Notes under the pieces: model-generated | Databases searched by the model: none | What the model was told of the DNA's origin: nothing | The model's input: only the letters and a program-made list of their open reading frames with translations | Source of the DNA: Natronohydrobacter sp. | GTDB lineage: Bacteria > Pseudomonadota > Alphaproteobacteria > Rhodobacterales > Rhodobacteraceae | Assembly (NCBI GenBank): GCA_007117255.1 | Contig: SKGU01000011.1 | Span: forward strand, 1-34,274 | Reading direction: 5' to 3' | Length of the DNA stretch: 34,274 bases | Part shown: one piece after another, positions 1 through 7,880 of the stretch | How positions within the stretch are numbered: the first letter of the stretch is position 1 | Layout: each line of letters begins with the position of its first letter | Position numbers and translations under genes: made by a program

Positions 1-333
1 CGTCGCGCAGCCCGGCAAAACGGGTTCCAGCTCGCTTGCCACAATGGACGCGGCCACAATAAAGCGCGGCAACATGGCCAGTCCCAGCCCAGCCAATGCG
101 AAATCGCGCATTGCCTCTCCGTTGTTCAAGATCAGAAGGCTGCGCACTGGCGCTGGCGTAAGCTTGCCATCCTTCTCGAACAGCCACAGTTGCCCATCAG
201 GTATATGGCTGTAACTCAGCACTTGATGCGCCGTCAGATCGGCCGGTTCTACTAGATGGCCCTGACGGGCCAGATAATCAGGACTGGCGCAGGCGACCAT
301 CTGCTCAGTGCACAATGTTCGCCCAATCAAGGC
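1..333 (-). pseudogene. LysR-family regulator, truncated effector-binding domain
   Basis: Read on the minus strand from 333 to the window edge, one open frame gives a typical LysR-type effector-binding domain. It contains LIGRTLCTEQMVACASPDYL, then HQVLSYSHIPDG, then NNGEAMRDFALAGLGLAMLP. The frame runs off the left end of the window, so the C-terminus is outside. Upstream the homology stops at about position 331 and the frame meets a TGA at 340-342, so the helix-turn-helix half and the first half of the effector domain are missing. The adjoining DNA encodes something unrelated on the other strand. What is seen is a 5'-truncated gene; that it is non-functional is inference. A regulator like this would normally control the neighbouring detoxification genes. 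Confidence 0.6.
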
Positions 334-343
334 GCAGACTCAC

Positions 344-589
344 TGGTTGCCGGTTCTGCGCACGCTCAAGGCAGATTTCTGGGGTCAGGGTCGGCGGATG
401 GTGTCGCGGGCGCGCGATCTGTTCCATGAAGATGGAAACCTGACCGATTCCGCCAGCCGCGACCGGCTGGCGGAGTTCACAACGGGTTTGCAAAAACTCT
501 CTGAAACGGGTGTCGGCCTCGGTCCGGTGATGTCCGGCGGCTCCGAAATCCATTGGTCGTCATTTGGCGAGACGCTGATTCAGCCATGA
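344..589 (+). pseudogene. Fragment resembling the C-terminus of an NADPH-dependent FMN reductase
   Basis: An open plus-strand frame contains ADFWGQGRRMVSRARDLFHE followed by DGNLTDSASRDRLAEF. Many NADPH-dependent FMN reductase or quinone reductase proteins end in a segment of this form (acidic residue, DG, LTD, then a helix). The N-terminal flavodoxin-like fold is absent because the frame begins abruptly next to the LysR remnant. The frame ends at a TGA inside the 3' end of the convergent dioxygenase-esterase gene, and its last 30 or so residues may not be original. No plausible ribosome binding site was seen. The family assignment rests on a short stretch and is tentative; a remnant left by a deletion is the simplest reading. 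Confidence 0.4.
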
Positions 590-2092
590 CCGTGTTACCT
601 CAAGATCAGCGGCTGCAAGGTCGTGGCCTGCTGGCAAGGTCTGTGCGTCAATGTTGGCGCCAGCGCCACGCAGCGCCACTTCAAGCGCCGGGGCCATACG
701 GGCGAAGGGATCCTGCGCGCCCGATAGAAGCAACACATCGACCCCCTCCAGATCAGGGCTTGGTGAGTCTTCCAACACAGCGATGCCGCGCAACAGGATC
801 GCACGCTCTACCAGACCGGGGTGCAACAACATCACAGCCCCCAGCAGATTCGCGCCGTTAGAATAGCCCAGATAGCTGATGCGCCCCGCATCCAGCCCGT
901 AGCTTTGCACGGCGCGTTCCATAAACCCCGTGAATGCGGCCGCCTCAGACCGGATATCGGCCTGATCATAGGTCACGGCATCGAAACGGCGAAACCAGCG
1001 GTTGATCCCTTCTTCGGTGGACCGCCCGCGCACACCCAGCAGCGTCGCGCGCGGCGCAATGCGATGGGCGAGAGGCATCAGATCGGCTTCGTTTCCACCA
1101 GTGCCGTGCAGCAGCACAATCACCGACCCATCAGGATCGTCCGGTGTATGAAAGCGGTGTATGAAGGGTAAATCGCGCATGGGTGTTCTTTCTGCGCCGG
1201 GTTGGACGAATTGTGGCAGCATCACGCGCAAGTCTTGGGCGCGGGCGGCGTCATGCGGCGGGAAGAGCAATGTCTGACCCAGGGATTGTCGTGGTTCGTC
1301 AATTGCAAGGCCCGGACCATCAGTTGCGTATTCAATCAAATGACCGGCGGGGTCGCGGACATAGAGTGACAGGAAATAGCGTCTGTCATGCACCTCGGTC
1401 AGTCCCTGCGCAGCACCAAGCGCGCGCCGCATGCTGCGCAGGTCATCTGCATCCCGCGCGCGAAAGGCTACATGGTCAATCATTCCGGTTCCAGCAATTG
1501 CAGGCACAAATCCACTACCATCGCGCAGATCGATCACATCCCGGTCTGACACCATGCGAAGCACTGCACCTTCTTCAGCGCCTGCGCGATACCCGAATTG
1601 CGCAAGAAAACCCGCGCTTGCATCCCGCTTGTCACTCAGAAAGGTTACGGCGCGCAAACGTGTAGGGGCAATGGGGTCTGGCAGAGGGGCCGTTGCCGGT
1701 AACTCAGCGCCCACCAGCTTGACAATAATCCCATCAGGATCGCGCAAGCGCAGGACCGATTCACCAAATTCGCGCATCGGCCCTTCGACAGGGATTTGCG
1801 CATAAAGCGCACGCGCCAGCCAATCACCAATGCTGGCGGGCGGCACGGCCAGCGCGATCTCGAACACCTGTCCGTGCCCGCTACGGCCACGCGCGCCTGC
1901 TTCCCACACAAGAAAGCTGATCAGACTGCCGGGGTTGCCTTCGGCATCACCGTAGAACAGATGCAACTGTTCACCGTCAGCAAATCCGGCAGTCTGCTTG
2001 ACCAGTCGCAAACCCAGAAAACCTGCATAGAAATCGACATTGGCCTGCACCCGCGATGTGATAGCGGTCACATGGTGAAATCCGGATGGCAT
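560..2092 (-). CDS. Fused VOC-family ring-cleaving dioxygenase and carboxylesterase (MhqO-MhqD type)
   Basis: This 510-residue protein joins two enzymes. Residues 1-300 are a two-module vicinal-oxygen-chelate (glyoxalase-fold) region. Candidate metal ligands are the histidines near 6-7 (FHHVTAI), His207 (IDHVAF) and Glu254 (HLIEYATDGPG). Residues 310-510 are an alpha/beta hydrolase with the oxyanion loop HGTGG at 329-333, the nucleophile Ser411 in GYSNG, Asp461 and His490. In Bacillus the separate proteins MhqO and MhqD act against hydroquinones and catechol-type electrophiles, so a joint role in opening and hydrolysing aromatic or quinone compounds is inferred. GGAGGA lies six bases before the ATG at 2092. 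It is divergent from the pirin gene across 177 bases. It is probably cytoplasmic, as no signal peptide is visible. The true substrate cannot be read from the sequence. Confidence 0.88.
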   Translation of the reverse strand: MPSGFHHVTAITSRVQANVDFYAGFLGLRLVKQTAGFADGEQLHLFYGDAEGNPGSLISFLVWEAGARGRSGHGQVFEIALAVPPASIGDWLARALYAQIPVEGPMREFGESVLRLRDPDGIIVKLVGAELPATAPLPDPIAPTRLRAVTFLSDKRDASAGFLAQFGYRAGAEEGAVLRMVSDRDVIDLRDGSGFVPAIAGTGMIDHVAFRARDADDLRSMRRALGAAQGLTEVHDRRYFLSLYVRDPAGHLIEYATDGPGLAIDEPRQSLGQTLLFPPHDAARAQDLRVMLPQFVQPGAERTPMRDLPFIHRFHTPDDPDGSVIVLLHGTGGNEADLMPLAHRIAPRATLLGVRGRSTEEGINRWFRRFDAVTYDQADIRSEAAAFTGFMERAVQSYGLDAGRISYLGYSNGANLLGAVMLLHPGLVERAILLRGIAVLEDSPSPDLEGVDVLLLSGAQDPFARMAPALEVALRGAGANIDAQTLPAGHDLAAADLEVTRSWLNQRLAK

Positions 2093-2269
2093 GAAAGATC
2101 CTCCGCTCTGTGGCGCGCATGCGCTTTGGGGTCGCCCGTCATCTATGTGACATGGGAAGATAGCACGACTGGCACAAGGACGAATGCGGCGTTCGACGCA
2201 AGCGAACAGGCTTTGCTTGCCGGTTGCGCCTTAGCGCCCTAACCTGCCATGGAAACAGGAGGATGCACC

Positions 2270-3202
2270 ATGAGCTGGAACCCGACTCTTGACCCCGGAT
2301 GCCCTGATGATGTGGGGGTTGATGCTATCGAAACGCTGATCGTGCCGCGTGCGCGGGACATTGGCGGGTTCGAGGTGCGCCGCGCCCTGCCCGCCCCCAA
2401 ACGCCAGATGGTTGGTCCGTTCATATTTTTCGACCAGGCCGGGCCTGCGGAATTCCTGACGGGCAAAGGGATAGATGTGCGCCCCCATCCGCATATCGGG
2501 CTGGGAACCGTCACCTATCTGTATCAGGGCGAGTTCCACCATCTGGACAGCACTGGTGCAGATCAGATCATCCGTCCAGGCGCGCTGAACTGGATGATGG
2601 CTGGCAAGGGTGTAACCCATTCGGAGCGCACGCCGCAGGTGACGCGGCAAGGACCGTCCAGCCTGTTTGGCATCCAGACATGGATCGCCCTGCCAGAAGA
2701 CCGCGAAGATGAGGCACCGTTTTTCGAGCATCATGGTGCTGATACCTTGCCCGAAATCCTTGATACCGGCGTCAAGGCGCGGCTGATACTTGGCACGGCG
2801 TATGGTGCGCAAGCACCAGCAACGATGTATTCCGAAACGTTCTATCTGGACGTTGTGCTGGAGGCTGGCACGCGGTTTCCGCTGCCAGATGATCACGAAG
2901 ATAGGGGTCTGTATATCACATCGGGCACTGTCGAGATCGCAGGCGACGTGTTTGAAGCTGGCCGCATGATGGTGTTCCGGCCTGGTGACAGAATTACCGT
3001 GCGTGCAGGCGAACAGGGTGCACGGCTTATGGCATTGGGCGGCGCCACACTGAACGGGCCGCGCCATATCTGGTGGAATTTCGTCGCCTCCTCACGCGAG
3101 AAGATCGAGGCCGCAAAAGACGACTGGCGCGCGGCCAGATGGGGACTAGGGTTGTTCGACCTGCCGCCACAGGACAGGGATGAACATATTCCCTTGCCAT
3201 AA
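2270..3202 (+). CDS. Pirin-family protein
   Basis: A 310-residue bicupin of the pirin family, whose members bind one iron or other metal and in some cases have quercetin 2,3-dioxygenase activity. The conserved metal site is visible as HPH in RPHPHIGLGTVTYL and as HSE in GKGVTHSERTP, matching the three-histidine, one-glutamate ligand set of human pirin. The start is placed at 2270 because AGGAGGA (2257-2263) sits six bases before this ATG. An earlier in-frame ATG at 2249 lies upstream of that site. The gene is divergent from the dioxygenase-esterase fusion, which suggests a shared electrophile-response role; pirins commonly sit beside LysR regulators and quinone reductases. It is complete and of normal length. 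The reaction is not assignable from sequence alone. Confidence 0.93.
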   Translation: MSWNPTLDPGCPDDVGVDAIETLIVPRARDIGGFEVRRALPAPKRQMVGPFIFFDQAGPAEFLTGKGIDVRPHPHIGLGTVTYLYQGEFHHLDSTGADQIIRPGALNWMMAGKGVTHSERTPQVTRQGPSSLFGIQTWIALPEDREDEAPFFEHHGADTLPEILDTGVKARLILGTAYGAQAPATMYSETFYLDVVLEAGTRFPLPDDHEDRGLYITSGTVEIAGDVFEAGRMMVFRPGDRITVRAGEQGARLMALGGATLNGPRHIWWNFVASSREKIEAAKDDWRAARWGLGLFDLPPQDRDEHIPLP

Positions 3203-3363
3203 TCTGCGGCCAGACGAGCCCCATCATTCTTTACTTGCAAAAACTCTGCCAAGTGACGGCGAGGCTTGTTTGTTGAAGCCGTGGGCCCAAGCCGACAACC
3301 AGCGGTCGTCTTGGGCAAAAAAGCATCGCCCAAATCAAAGCTGGATCGCTTTGGTATGTCTGC

Positions 3364-3687
3364 ATGATCGCAGCATTTTCGCGCTCGCCAGGGCCGATCA
3401 CGGCGAAGGTACTCGCCGCAGGGGGGGGCGAGCCTGAGCATATACCTTGGCCAGTCGATCATCCTCTCGACGATATTCTCAGGCTATGGTTTTGCGCTTT
3501 TCGGGCGCAGTGGATCGTCTGATCCGCCACCCTCATTGGAGTGGCCGTGACAATAGCTTTGAAGGGCGTGTTACTGGTCTGGAGGGCCTACTTCACTCTT
3601 GGGCCATTCGAATGGGCCTTGCGACCGATCACTTATTCGGGGACCGACGCTGGAGCATTACGCCAGCGATCAGCGTGCAGTGTCTGA
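3364..3687 (+). pseudogene. DUF418-family membrane protein, frameshifted C-terminal remnant
   Basis: Three plus-strand frames in succession read as one C-terminal DUF418 domain. From 3364 the frame gives SPGPITAKVLAAGG. After a run of eight G (3421-3428) the next frame gives ASLSIYLGQSIILSTIFSGY and GFALFG. A short third frame gives GAVDRLI. From about 3523 the original frame returns with ATLIGVAVTIALKGVLLVW and YFTLGPFEWALRPITYS, ending at TGA 3685-3687. GPxEWxxRxITY is the closing motif of DUF418 proteins, which are multi-pass membrane proteins of unknown function. Two or three frameshifts are needed and the N-terminal two thirds are missing. The preceding bases 3203-3363 hold nothing I can recognise. 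Some shifts could be sequencing errors, but the truncation could not. Confidence 0.75.
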
Positions 3688-3708
3688 AAACTATGGATAC
3701 TTCCGCGC

Positions 3709-4659
3709 TCATTCCGGGCGCAGCGGGAGTGACAGGATCAGACCGACCAATTCGGCCTGGCGATGCGTGTCCGTCTTGGCAAAAACATTGCGTAGGTGAA
3801 ATGCGATTGTTGTCGGCGCAACGCCCATTTCCCGCGCAATATCTTCAGGTCGCAGCCCCGATGCGAGCAGATGTGCCACCCTTGCTTCAGTGGCGGTCAA
3901 CGCGAACATTTCTTTCAGCGCTTCCGATGACAGGGCGGGTCGCGCCTCTGGGCCAGCAAGGAAAACGATCACCATCGCCCCTGCACCTGTATAGGGTGCA
4001 GCCGGACAGGCATGGAGTTGCGCCATCAGGCAACAGCTGTCATCAAGGAGCATCGACAGGCAGCTTTCCTGTCCGGCATCCGCTTCTGCGCCCATGCGCC
4101 GGACAGGTTCGGCCAACTGGTCGCGCAAATCAGACCCGTGATCACCCAGCAAGCGCCGCGCCGCTGGATTGACGTGTCGGATCTGGCCGTCCGGGCTAAA
4201 CAGCACCACCCCGACAGCCAGCGCATCGCACAGTTGTTGCCCTAACTCTGCAAGCGTGCGAATGCCCGCGCGCGATTGCTGGCTCTGTCGCAGACGGGCT
4301 TCGACTGTCGATAACAGAAGGTCATAGTCTATAGGCTTGGTCAGATAGTCATCTGCCCCGGCCCGCTTGCCGCGGATAACAGCCTCATTCATCGACAAGG
4401 CAGAGAGAAACACCAGTGGAACATGCGCCAGATGCGGATAGTCTCGGCGAACCCGTGCAAGCACTTCGTAGCCGTCTATGCCCGGCATCATGATATCACA
4501 CAGCAGAAGATCAGGGGTGATCTCATCAAGCTGCTGAAGCAACGTGCGGCCGTCGCGGGCCTCGACGACGTCATAACCCGCCGCTCTCAGCTCATCCGAG
4601 ATATCGCGCAGAAGTTGCGGTTCATCTTCGGCGCACAGTATCAGGGGTGGCGCACTCAT
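3709..4659 (-). CDS. Response regulator with REC domain and LuxR-type helix-turn-helix
   Basis: A 316-residue regulator. Residues 1-125 are a receiver domain with acidic residues E11-D12, the phospho-acceptor Asp55 (LLLCDIMMPG), Ser86 (FLSA) and Lys108 (LTKP). Residues 130-240 look PAS-like (GVVLFSPDGQIRHVNPAARR). Residues 254-316 form a LuxR/FixJ-type helix-turn-helix (LTATEARVAHLLASG, then IAREMGVAPTTIAFHLRNVF). The start at 4659 is chosen because its ATG overlaps the stop of the histidine kinase gene as ATGA (4656-4659), and MSAPPLILCAEDEP is a normal receiver start. It is the last gene of the minus-strand run and should be phosphorylated by the adjacent kinase. It is probably a transcription factor; its target genes, perhaps the upstream exported-protein genes, are inferred only from position. 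Confidence 0.93.
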   Translation of the reverse strand: MSAPPLILCAEDEPQLLRDISDELRAAGYDVVEARDGRTLLQQLDEITPDLLLCDIMMPGIDGYEVLARVRRDYPHLAHVPLVFLSALSMNEAVIRGKRAGADDYLTKPIDYDLLLSTVEARLRQSQQSRAGIRTLAELGQQLCDALAVGVVLFSPDGQIRHVNPAARRLLGDHGSDLRDQLAEPVRRMGAEADAGQESCLSMLLDDSCCLMAQLHACPAAPYTGAGAMVIVFLAGPEARPALSSEALKEMFALTATEARVAHLLASGLRPEDIAREMGVAPTTIAFHLRNVFAKTDTHRQAELVGLILSLPLRPE

Positions 4660-6032
4660 GGATCGCCTGCAGTATCCGGATGCGCGCATGCCAGCCACAG
4701 GGTAAACACCGAGCCTTTCCCCTCGCAAGTGTAAACTGTCAGCCTGCCGCCTTGCAACTGCGCCAGTTCATGCGAGACGGCCAGCCCCAGCCCCGTTCCA
4801 TGTCCCGTGCCACATCCCGTCACATGATCTTGCCCCCGATAGTAACGGTCAAACAGATAAGGAATATCGCGTTGCCCGATGCCTGGACCCTGATCAGTCA
4901 CAGAGCAGGCTATCTGCCCATCCTGACTGAAGACGCGCAGCGTGATTTCAGTGTCACAGGGGCTGTATTTCAGCGCATTGGACAGTAGATTGTCGACGAT
5001 ATGACACACCAGATGCGGATCGCCCTGCACCATAAGCGGCCCTTCGGCACAAGTGAATTGCAGCGCGCGCTCCGGGTGGCGGAGTTGCGCTTCGTTGACC
5101 AGTGATGCAACCAGACGGCACATGGACAGCGGCGCAAACTGGGCCTGTAGCTGATCATTGTCGAGCTTCGCCAACAGCAAAACAGTGTCAACCAGCCGCG
5201 TCAGCCTGCCGATTGCATCGCTGACAATCGCGCGGCGCTCTTGCACATCCTGTGCTGTGACATCGCCTCCTTTCCGTGACAACCTGTGCATGGCGCTGTC
5301 AATCAGGCTGAGCGGTGTGCGCATCTGATGCGAGACAATCGCGGCGAAATCGCGATACATTGCTGCGCTGTCGCGTTCCTGCTCCAGAAGCGTTGTCGTG
5401 CGCATTCGCTCCATCTGGGTCAGATAAAGCCTGCGCTGGTTGCGCAAGAGCAGCCATGACACAGCAAGCGCAGCGGTCAGGGCCAAGGCCACTGACAGGA
5501 TGATCACTTGCTGCGTGGCGCGATAGTCATCCAGACGGGCGGCTGTCTTGCCCCAATCCGTGGTCATGACATCATTGGCGATGCGGTTGATCTGCGGTTG
5601 AATGCGCAGGCCGAAATCAAACAGCCCCGCATGCAGTTCAGGCGAATGACCATGCTCTAGCGGGTCAAGCGCCAACAAGTCGCGCGACATGAGCTGAACT
5701 GTATCCAGATGACCGATATCGGCCAGATAGCGCGCCTGCGGCCCTTCATTCATCAGGTTCAGCCGTGACATCACCAGATCGAAGCGCTGCGCGATTTCGT
5801 CATCTGTAGCCGAACGGGTGCCTGCGGCAAGGGTCAGCATCAGGTTTTCCATCTGCGTCTGGGTTACGACCCATAGCATATTCTGGGTCGCCGCGATCCG
5901 CATATCGCGTTCCAGCGCCGAGCTTTTCGCCAGCGCCAGCCCCAGAGAGCCAACAAAGATCAACAGCAAGGGCACGAGCGGAGCATAGCTTGCCCATGTC
6001 TTGCGCAACTCTCTAGCGCCCTGCCCGCTCAT
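4656..6032 (-). CDS. Membrane-bound sensor histidine kinase
   Basis: A 458-residue transmembrane kinase. One membrane helix lies at about residues 17-36 and another at 175-197, bracketing a mostly helical periplasmic domain of about 138 residues. After a linker, the HisKA domain carries His235 in VSHQMRTPLSLID. The ATPase domain shows the N box DNLLSNALKY (347-356), the G1 box DQGPGIG (380-386) and the G2 box GTGHGTGLGL. No PAS, GAF or HAMP signature is clear. The gene is ATGA-coupled at both ends: its start overlaps the stop of the sulfite-oxidase-fold gene (6029-6032) and its stop overlaps the start of the response regulator (4656-4659). This makes a three-gene unit in which the exported upstream protein could be an accessory sensor; that last point is inference. 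Confidence 0.93.
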   Translation of the reverse strand: MSGQGARELRKTWASYAPLVPLLLIFVGSLGLALAKSSALERDMRIAATQNMLWVVTQTQMENLMLTLAAGTRSATDDEIAQRFDLVMSRLNLMNEGPQARYLADIGHLDTVQLMSRDLLALDPLEHGHSPELHAGLFDFGLRIQPQINRIANDVMTTDWGKTAARLDDYRATQQVIILSVALALTAALAVSWLLLRNQRRLYLTQMERMRTTTLLEQERDSAAMYRDFAAIVSHQMRTPLSLIDSAMHRLSRKGGDVTAQDVQERRAIVSDAIGRLTRLVDTVLLLAKLDNDQLQAQFAPLSMCRLVASLVNEAQLRHPERALQFTCAEGPLMVQGDPHLVCHIVDNLLSNALKYSPCDTEITLRVFSQDGQIACSVTDQGPGIGQRDIPYLFDRYYRGQDHVTGCGTGHGTGLGLAVSHELAQLQGGRLTVYTCEGKGSVFTLWLACAHPDTAGDP

Positions 6033-6502
6033 TCGACATGCAGCGTTTCAAGCTGCCAGACCCAGCGTGTATCAAAGCGGATATCTTGCAGCTCGCGATG
6101 ATCATCGCGCGGATAGACAATCCAGACCGGTCCCTTGTCGCGCGGGCTGAGGGGCTCACCATCCTGATAAAGCGCGCCAATCACATCGAACTCTTCGAAA
6201 TCGGATATCGGGATTTCGATCCGGTAATCGTTGAGCGCGACAGCATGAACGCGCGTGCCTTCAGCCCCATATCGCGCCAGAAGATCGCGCATCAGAAACC
6301 CTTTGAAAGATGGGGTGCCGTCGGTCACTGAAGTCGAGGTTGTCAGCTCATGCTGCGGCATGGATTTCAGCTCGCTGCGACTTAGCCCAATTGGCGCATC
6401 GCGCACAGCGCCCGTCAAAGTCAGCGCGGGTGGGTCTGCCGCAACCGGCGTCGCGGCAAGAATCGTGGCAACTAGCGCGGCATGTGACCTAATGATTTTC
6501 AT
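6029..6502 (-). CDS. Exported sulfite-oxidase-fold (molybdopterin-binding domain) protein lacking cysteines
   Basis: A 157-residue protein with a signal peptide (about residues 1-22, ending PVAA). A single domain resembling the oxidoreductase molybdopterin-binding fold follows: LTLTGAV, then SFKGFLMRDLL, then ALNDYRIEIPISDF, then GPVWIVYPRD. The start at 6502 is preceded by GGGGGAG; the frame is open further upstream but has no better start. Enzymes of the sulfite oxidase family bind molybdenum through a conserved cysteine. This protein has no cysteine at all, so it is unlikely to be a normal molybdoenzyme. It is ATGA-coupled to the histidine kinase. A periplasmic ligand-binding or accessory sensor role is therefore inferred. 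Such small proteins near kinases are familiar in Rhodobacterales, but I know of no established function. Confidence 0.75.
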   Translation of the reverse strand: MKIIRSHAALVATILAATPVAADPPALTLTGAVRDAPIGLSRSELKSMPQHELTTSTSVTDGTPSFKGFLMRDLLARYGAEGTRVHAVALNDYRIEIPISDFEEFDVIGALYQDGEPLSPRDKGPVWIVYPRDDHRELQDIRFDTRWVWQLETLHVE

Positions 6503-6662
6503 TTCTCCCCCTTCGCATGATGAAATCGGGGGCGGCTGATTGCGGCCTCTGTGCGCATTTGCACCGCCCAGACTTGGTCTGCCGACCCTAAAGTGCCAAG
6601 GCAATGCGTTTCCATCAACCCCCTGCCGCAGGGCGAAAGCGGGGCAGGACTGGGTTGCGCTG
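6503..6662 (-). other. Intergenic region before the sensor operon
   Basis: These 160 bases separate the double-SH3 gene from the sulfite-oxidase-fold gene. Only the ribosome binding site GGGGGAG just before 6502 is clear. A short GC-rich palindrome (CCCTGC-G-GCAGGG on the minus strand, near 6620) lacks a U-tract and has almost no loop, so it is not a convincing terminator. The gap is large for this tightly packed region, so a separate promoter for the sensor operon is likely, but no -35/-10 pair stands out. Confidence 0.4.
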
Positions 6663-7280
6663 CTACGGCATGCGATCAAGAAAGCGCCCGTTGACCCAGC
6701 CCAGATTGCCCGGCAACCCGGTCGAGCGCACTTCGACCCAAACCGCACCGCTGCTCAATGTGCGAATGCGCCCAGAAATCCGCAGATCACGCGCATTGGG
6801 CGCAAACATTCCGACAATCCCATAAGAAACACCGGGGCCAGAACGGATATTGAGCACATCATTCGCAGCGACACCAACCACGCGGTATGCGTGTTGATGC
6901 GCCATATGATCCTTGAACAGGCTACCGGGCGGTTCTGCACCAAGAACTGGTGGCGCGGTCTGGGCTTCTTCGCTCAGAAAGCGCGCGTTAACCCAGCCAC
7001 CCGAAGGGATGCGCGGATGGATCACCCGATACCACAGCCCCCCATCCCCTGAGCGGCCTTGCTGACCGGTCCAAACTATCCCGCCTGTGCCAGGTGGCAA
7101 GACCCCGACAATTGTGCTGCCACGCACCCCGATACGGTCGCGCACATTCAGCACGTCATTGGACGCAACACCAACAACACGGTAAGTGACCTCGCTGGCC
7201 TGCAGCGGCATCAGAAAGGCAAAAAGCACGACAGCAAGTGCAAGCAACGGCGCCGTCAGGGTGTATCTTGTCATGGCCAT
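6663..7280 (-). CDS. Exported protein with two SH3-like domains
   Basis: A 205-residue protein. A signal peptide of about 28 residues (hydrophobic core LLALAVVLFAFLM, end PLQAS) is followed by two bacterial SH3-like domains at about 33-100 and 131-203. Each begins with the same motif: YRVVGVASNDVLNVR in the first and YRVVGVAANDVLNIRSGPG in the second, then a GIVG/TIVG turn, a W-rich strand and GWVN.RFL. AAGGA lies about six bases before the ATG at 7280. It has no enzyme motif. SH3-like domains of this kind usually bind peptidoglycan or partner proteins in the periplasm. The same motif recurs in the 1101-residue protein upstream, so the two are probably functionally linked. It is separated by 42 bases from the leucine-rich-repeat gene and is likely co-transcribed with it. 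Confidence 0.85.
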   Translation of the reverse strand: MAMTRYTLTAPLLALAVVLFAFLMPLQASEVTYRVVGVASNDVLNVRDRIGVRGSTIVGVLPPGTGGIVWTGQQGRSGDGGLWYRVIHPRIPSGGWVNARFLSEEAQTAPPVLGAEPPGSLFKDHMAHQHAYRVVGVAANDVLNIRSGPGVSYGIVGMFAPNARDLRISGRIRTLSSGAVWVEVRSTGLPGNLGWVNGRFLDRMP

Positions 7281-7322
7281 GAAGCATCCTTTCCATTGTT
7301 GTCCTGATGTCTGGCCGCTGTG

Positions 7323-7880
7323 TCAGAACCCTTCCACACGCAGCCCTTCGCGCCCTGCAAGGGTGCCCAGATCATCGACCGGCGTGCCCGACAGCGTGAG
7401 CGCCTGCAGTTCAGGCAAGCCGTCAATCAGGCTCAGATCGTGCACATCCGTTTTGTCGATGCGCAGATGTGTCAGCGTCGTAATCTCGAACAGCGGCGAA
7501 AGATCGGACAGGTTGGTTTCGTGAACCCACAGTCGATCCAGTGCAGACAGCGCCGCCAGCGGTGCGATATCTGACACCCTCGTTTCCATCAGGCTAAGCC
7601 GCTCCAGTGCAGGCATCAGCGTCAATGTGTCGATATCTGACACATTCGTATCGATGAGTTGCAGGTGACGCAGCCTGCCCAGCCCTGCAAGCGCTGCTGG
7701 ATCAGAGACTTGCGTCGAAGACAGTCCAAACAGTTCAAGATGCGCCAGACTGGACAGAGCGTCGAACTCACGCGCCATTGTGTCTTCAATCATGCGCTCT
7801 GTGCGTGCGTGATCGGTTTCAGCAGTTGCAGCGGTGGCCCATAACAACAGTGCGGCGGATGTCGAAAGCGGTCGGATCAT
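7323..7880 (-). CDS. Exported leucine-rich-repeat protein
   Basis: A 185-residue protein with a signal peptide (about 1-20, ending ATAATA). About six leucine-rich repeats of roughly 22 residues follow, of the internalin/SDS22 type: LRHLQLIDTNVSDIDTL, LERLSLMETRVSDIAPL, LDRLWVHETNLSDLSPL, LTHLRIDKTDVHDLSLI, LQALTLSGTPVDDLGTL. Such arrays form a short curved solenoid for protein binding. There is no enzyme domain, no membrane anchor and no cysteine pairs capping the repeats. Its ATG overlaps the stop of the preceding gene as ATGA (7877-7880), so it is translationally coupled to the 242-residue exported protein. A binding or scaffold role in the periplasm or outside the cell is inferred. Confidence 0.85.
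   Translation of the reverse strand: MIRPLSTSAALLLWATAATAETDHARTERMIEDTMAREFDALSSLAHLELFGLSSTQVSDPAALAGLGRLRHLQLIDTNVSDIDTLTLMPALERLSLMETRVSDIAPLAALSALDRLWVHETNLSDLSPLFEITTLTHLRIDKTDVHDLSLIDGLPELQALTLSGTPVDDLGTLAGREGLRVEGF

Noticed and set aside
3203..3363. Possible transposase remnant on the minus strand
   Set aside because: The translated sequence has no DDE motif or other stretch that I could assign to any transposase family.
3447..4172. A 241-codon plus-strand open frame
   Set aside because: Most of it is antisense to the response regulator gene. Only its first part touches the DUF418 remnant and it does not stay in that frame.
6600..6630. GC-rich palindrome after the double-SH3 gene as a terminator
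   Set aside because: The dyad has a one-base centre, so it cannot form a good hairpin loop without losing pairs, and there is no U-tract.
7323..7880. Leucine-rich-repeat gene as a horizontally acquired internalin-type virulence factor
   Set aside because: It lacks a cap domain, LPXTG or secretion-effector features, its base composition matches its neighbours, and it is embedded in a coupled operon.
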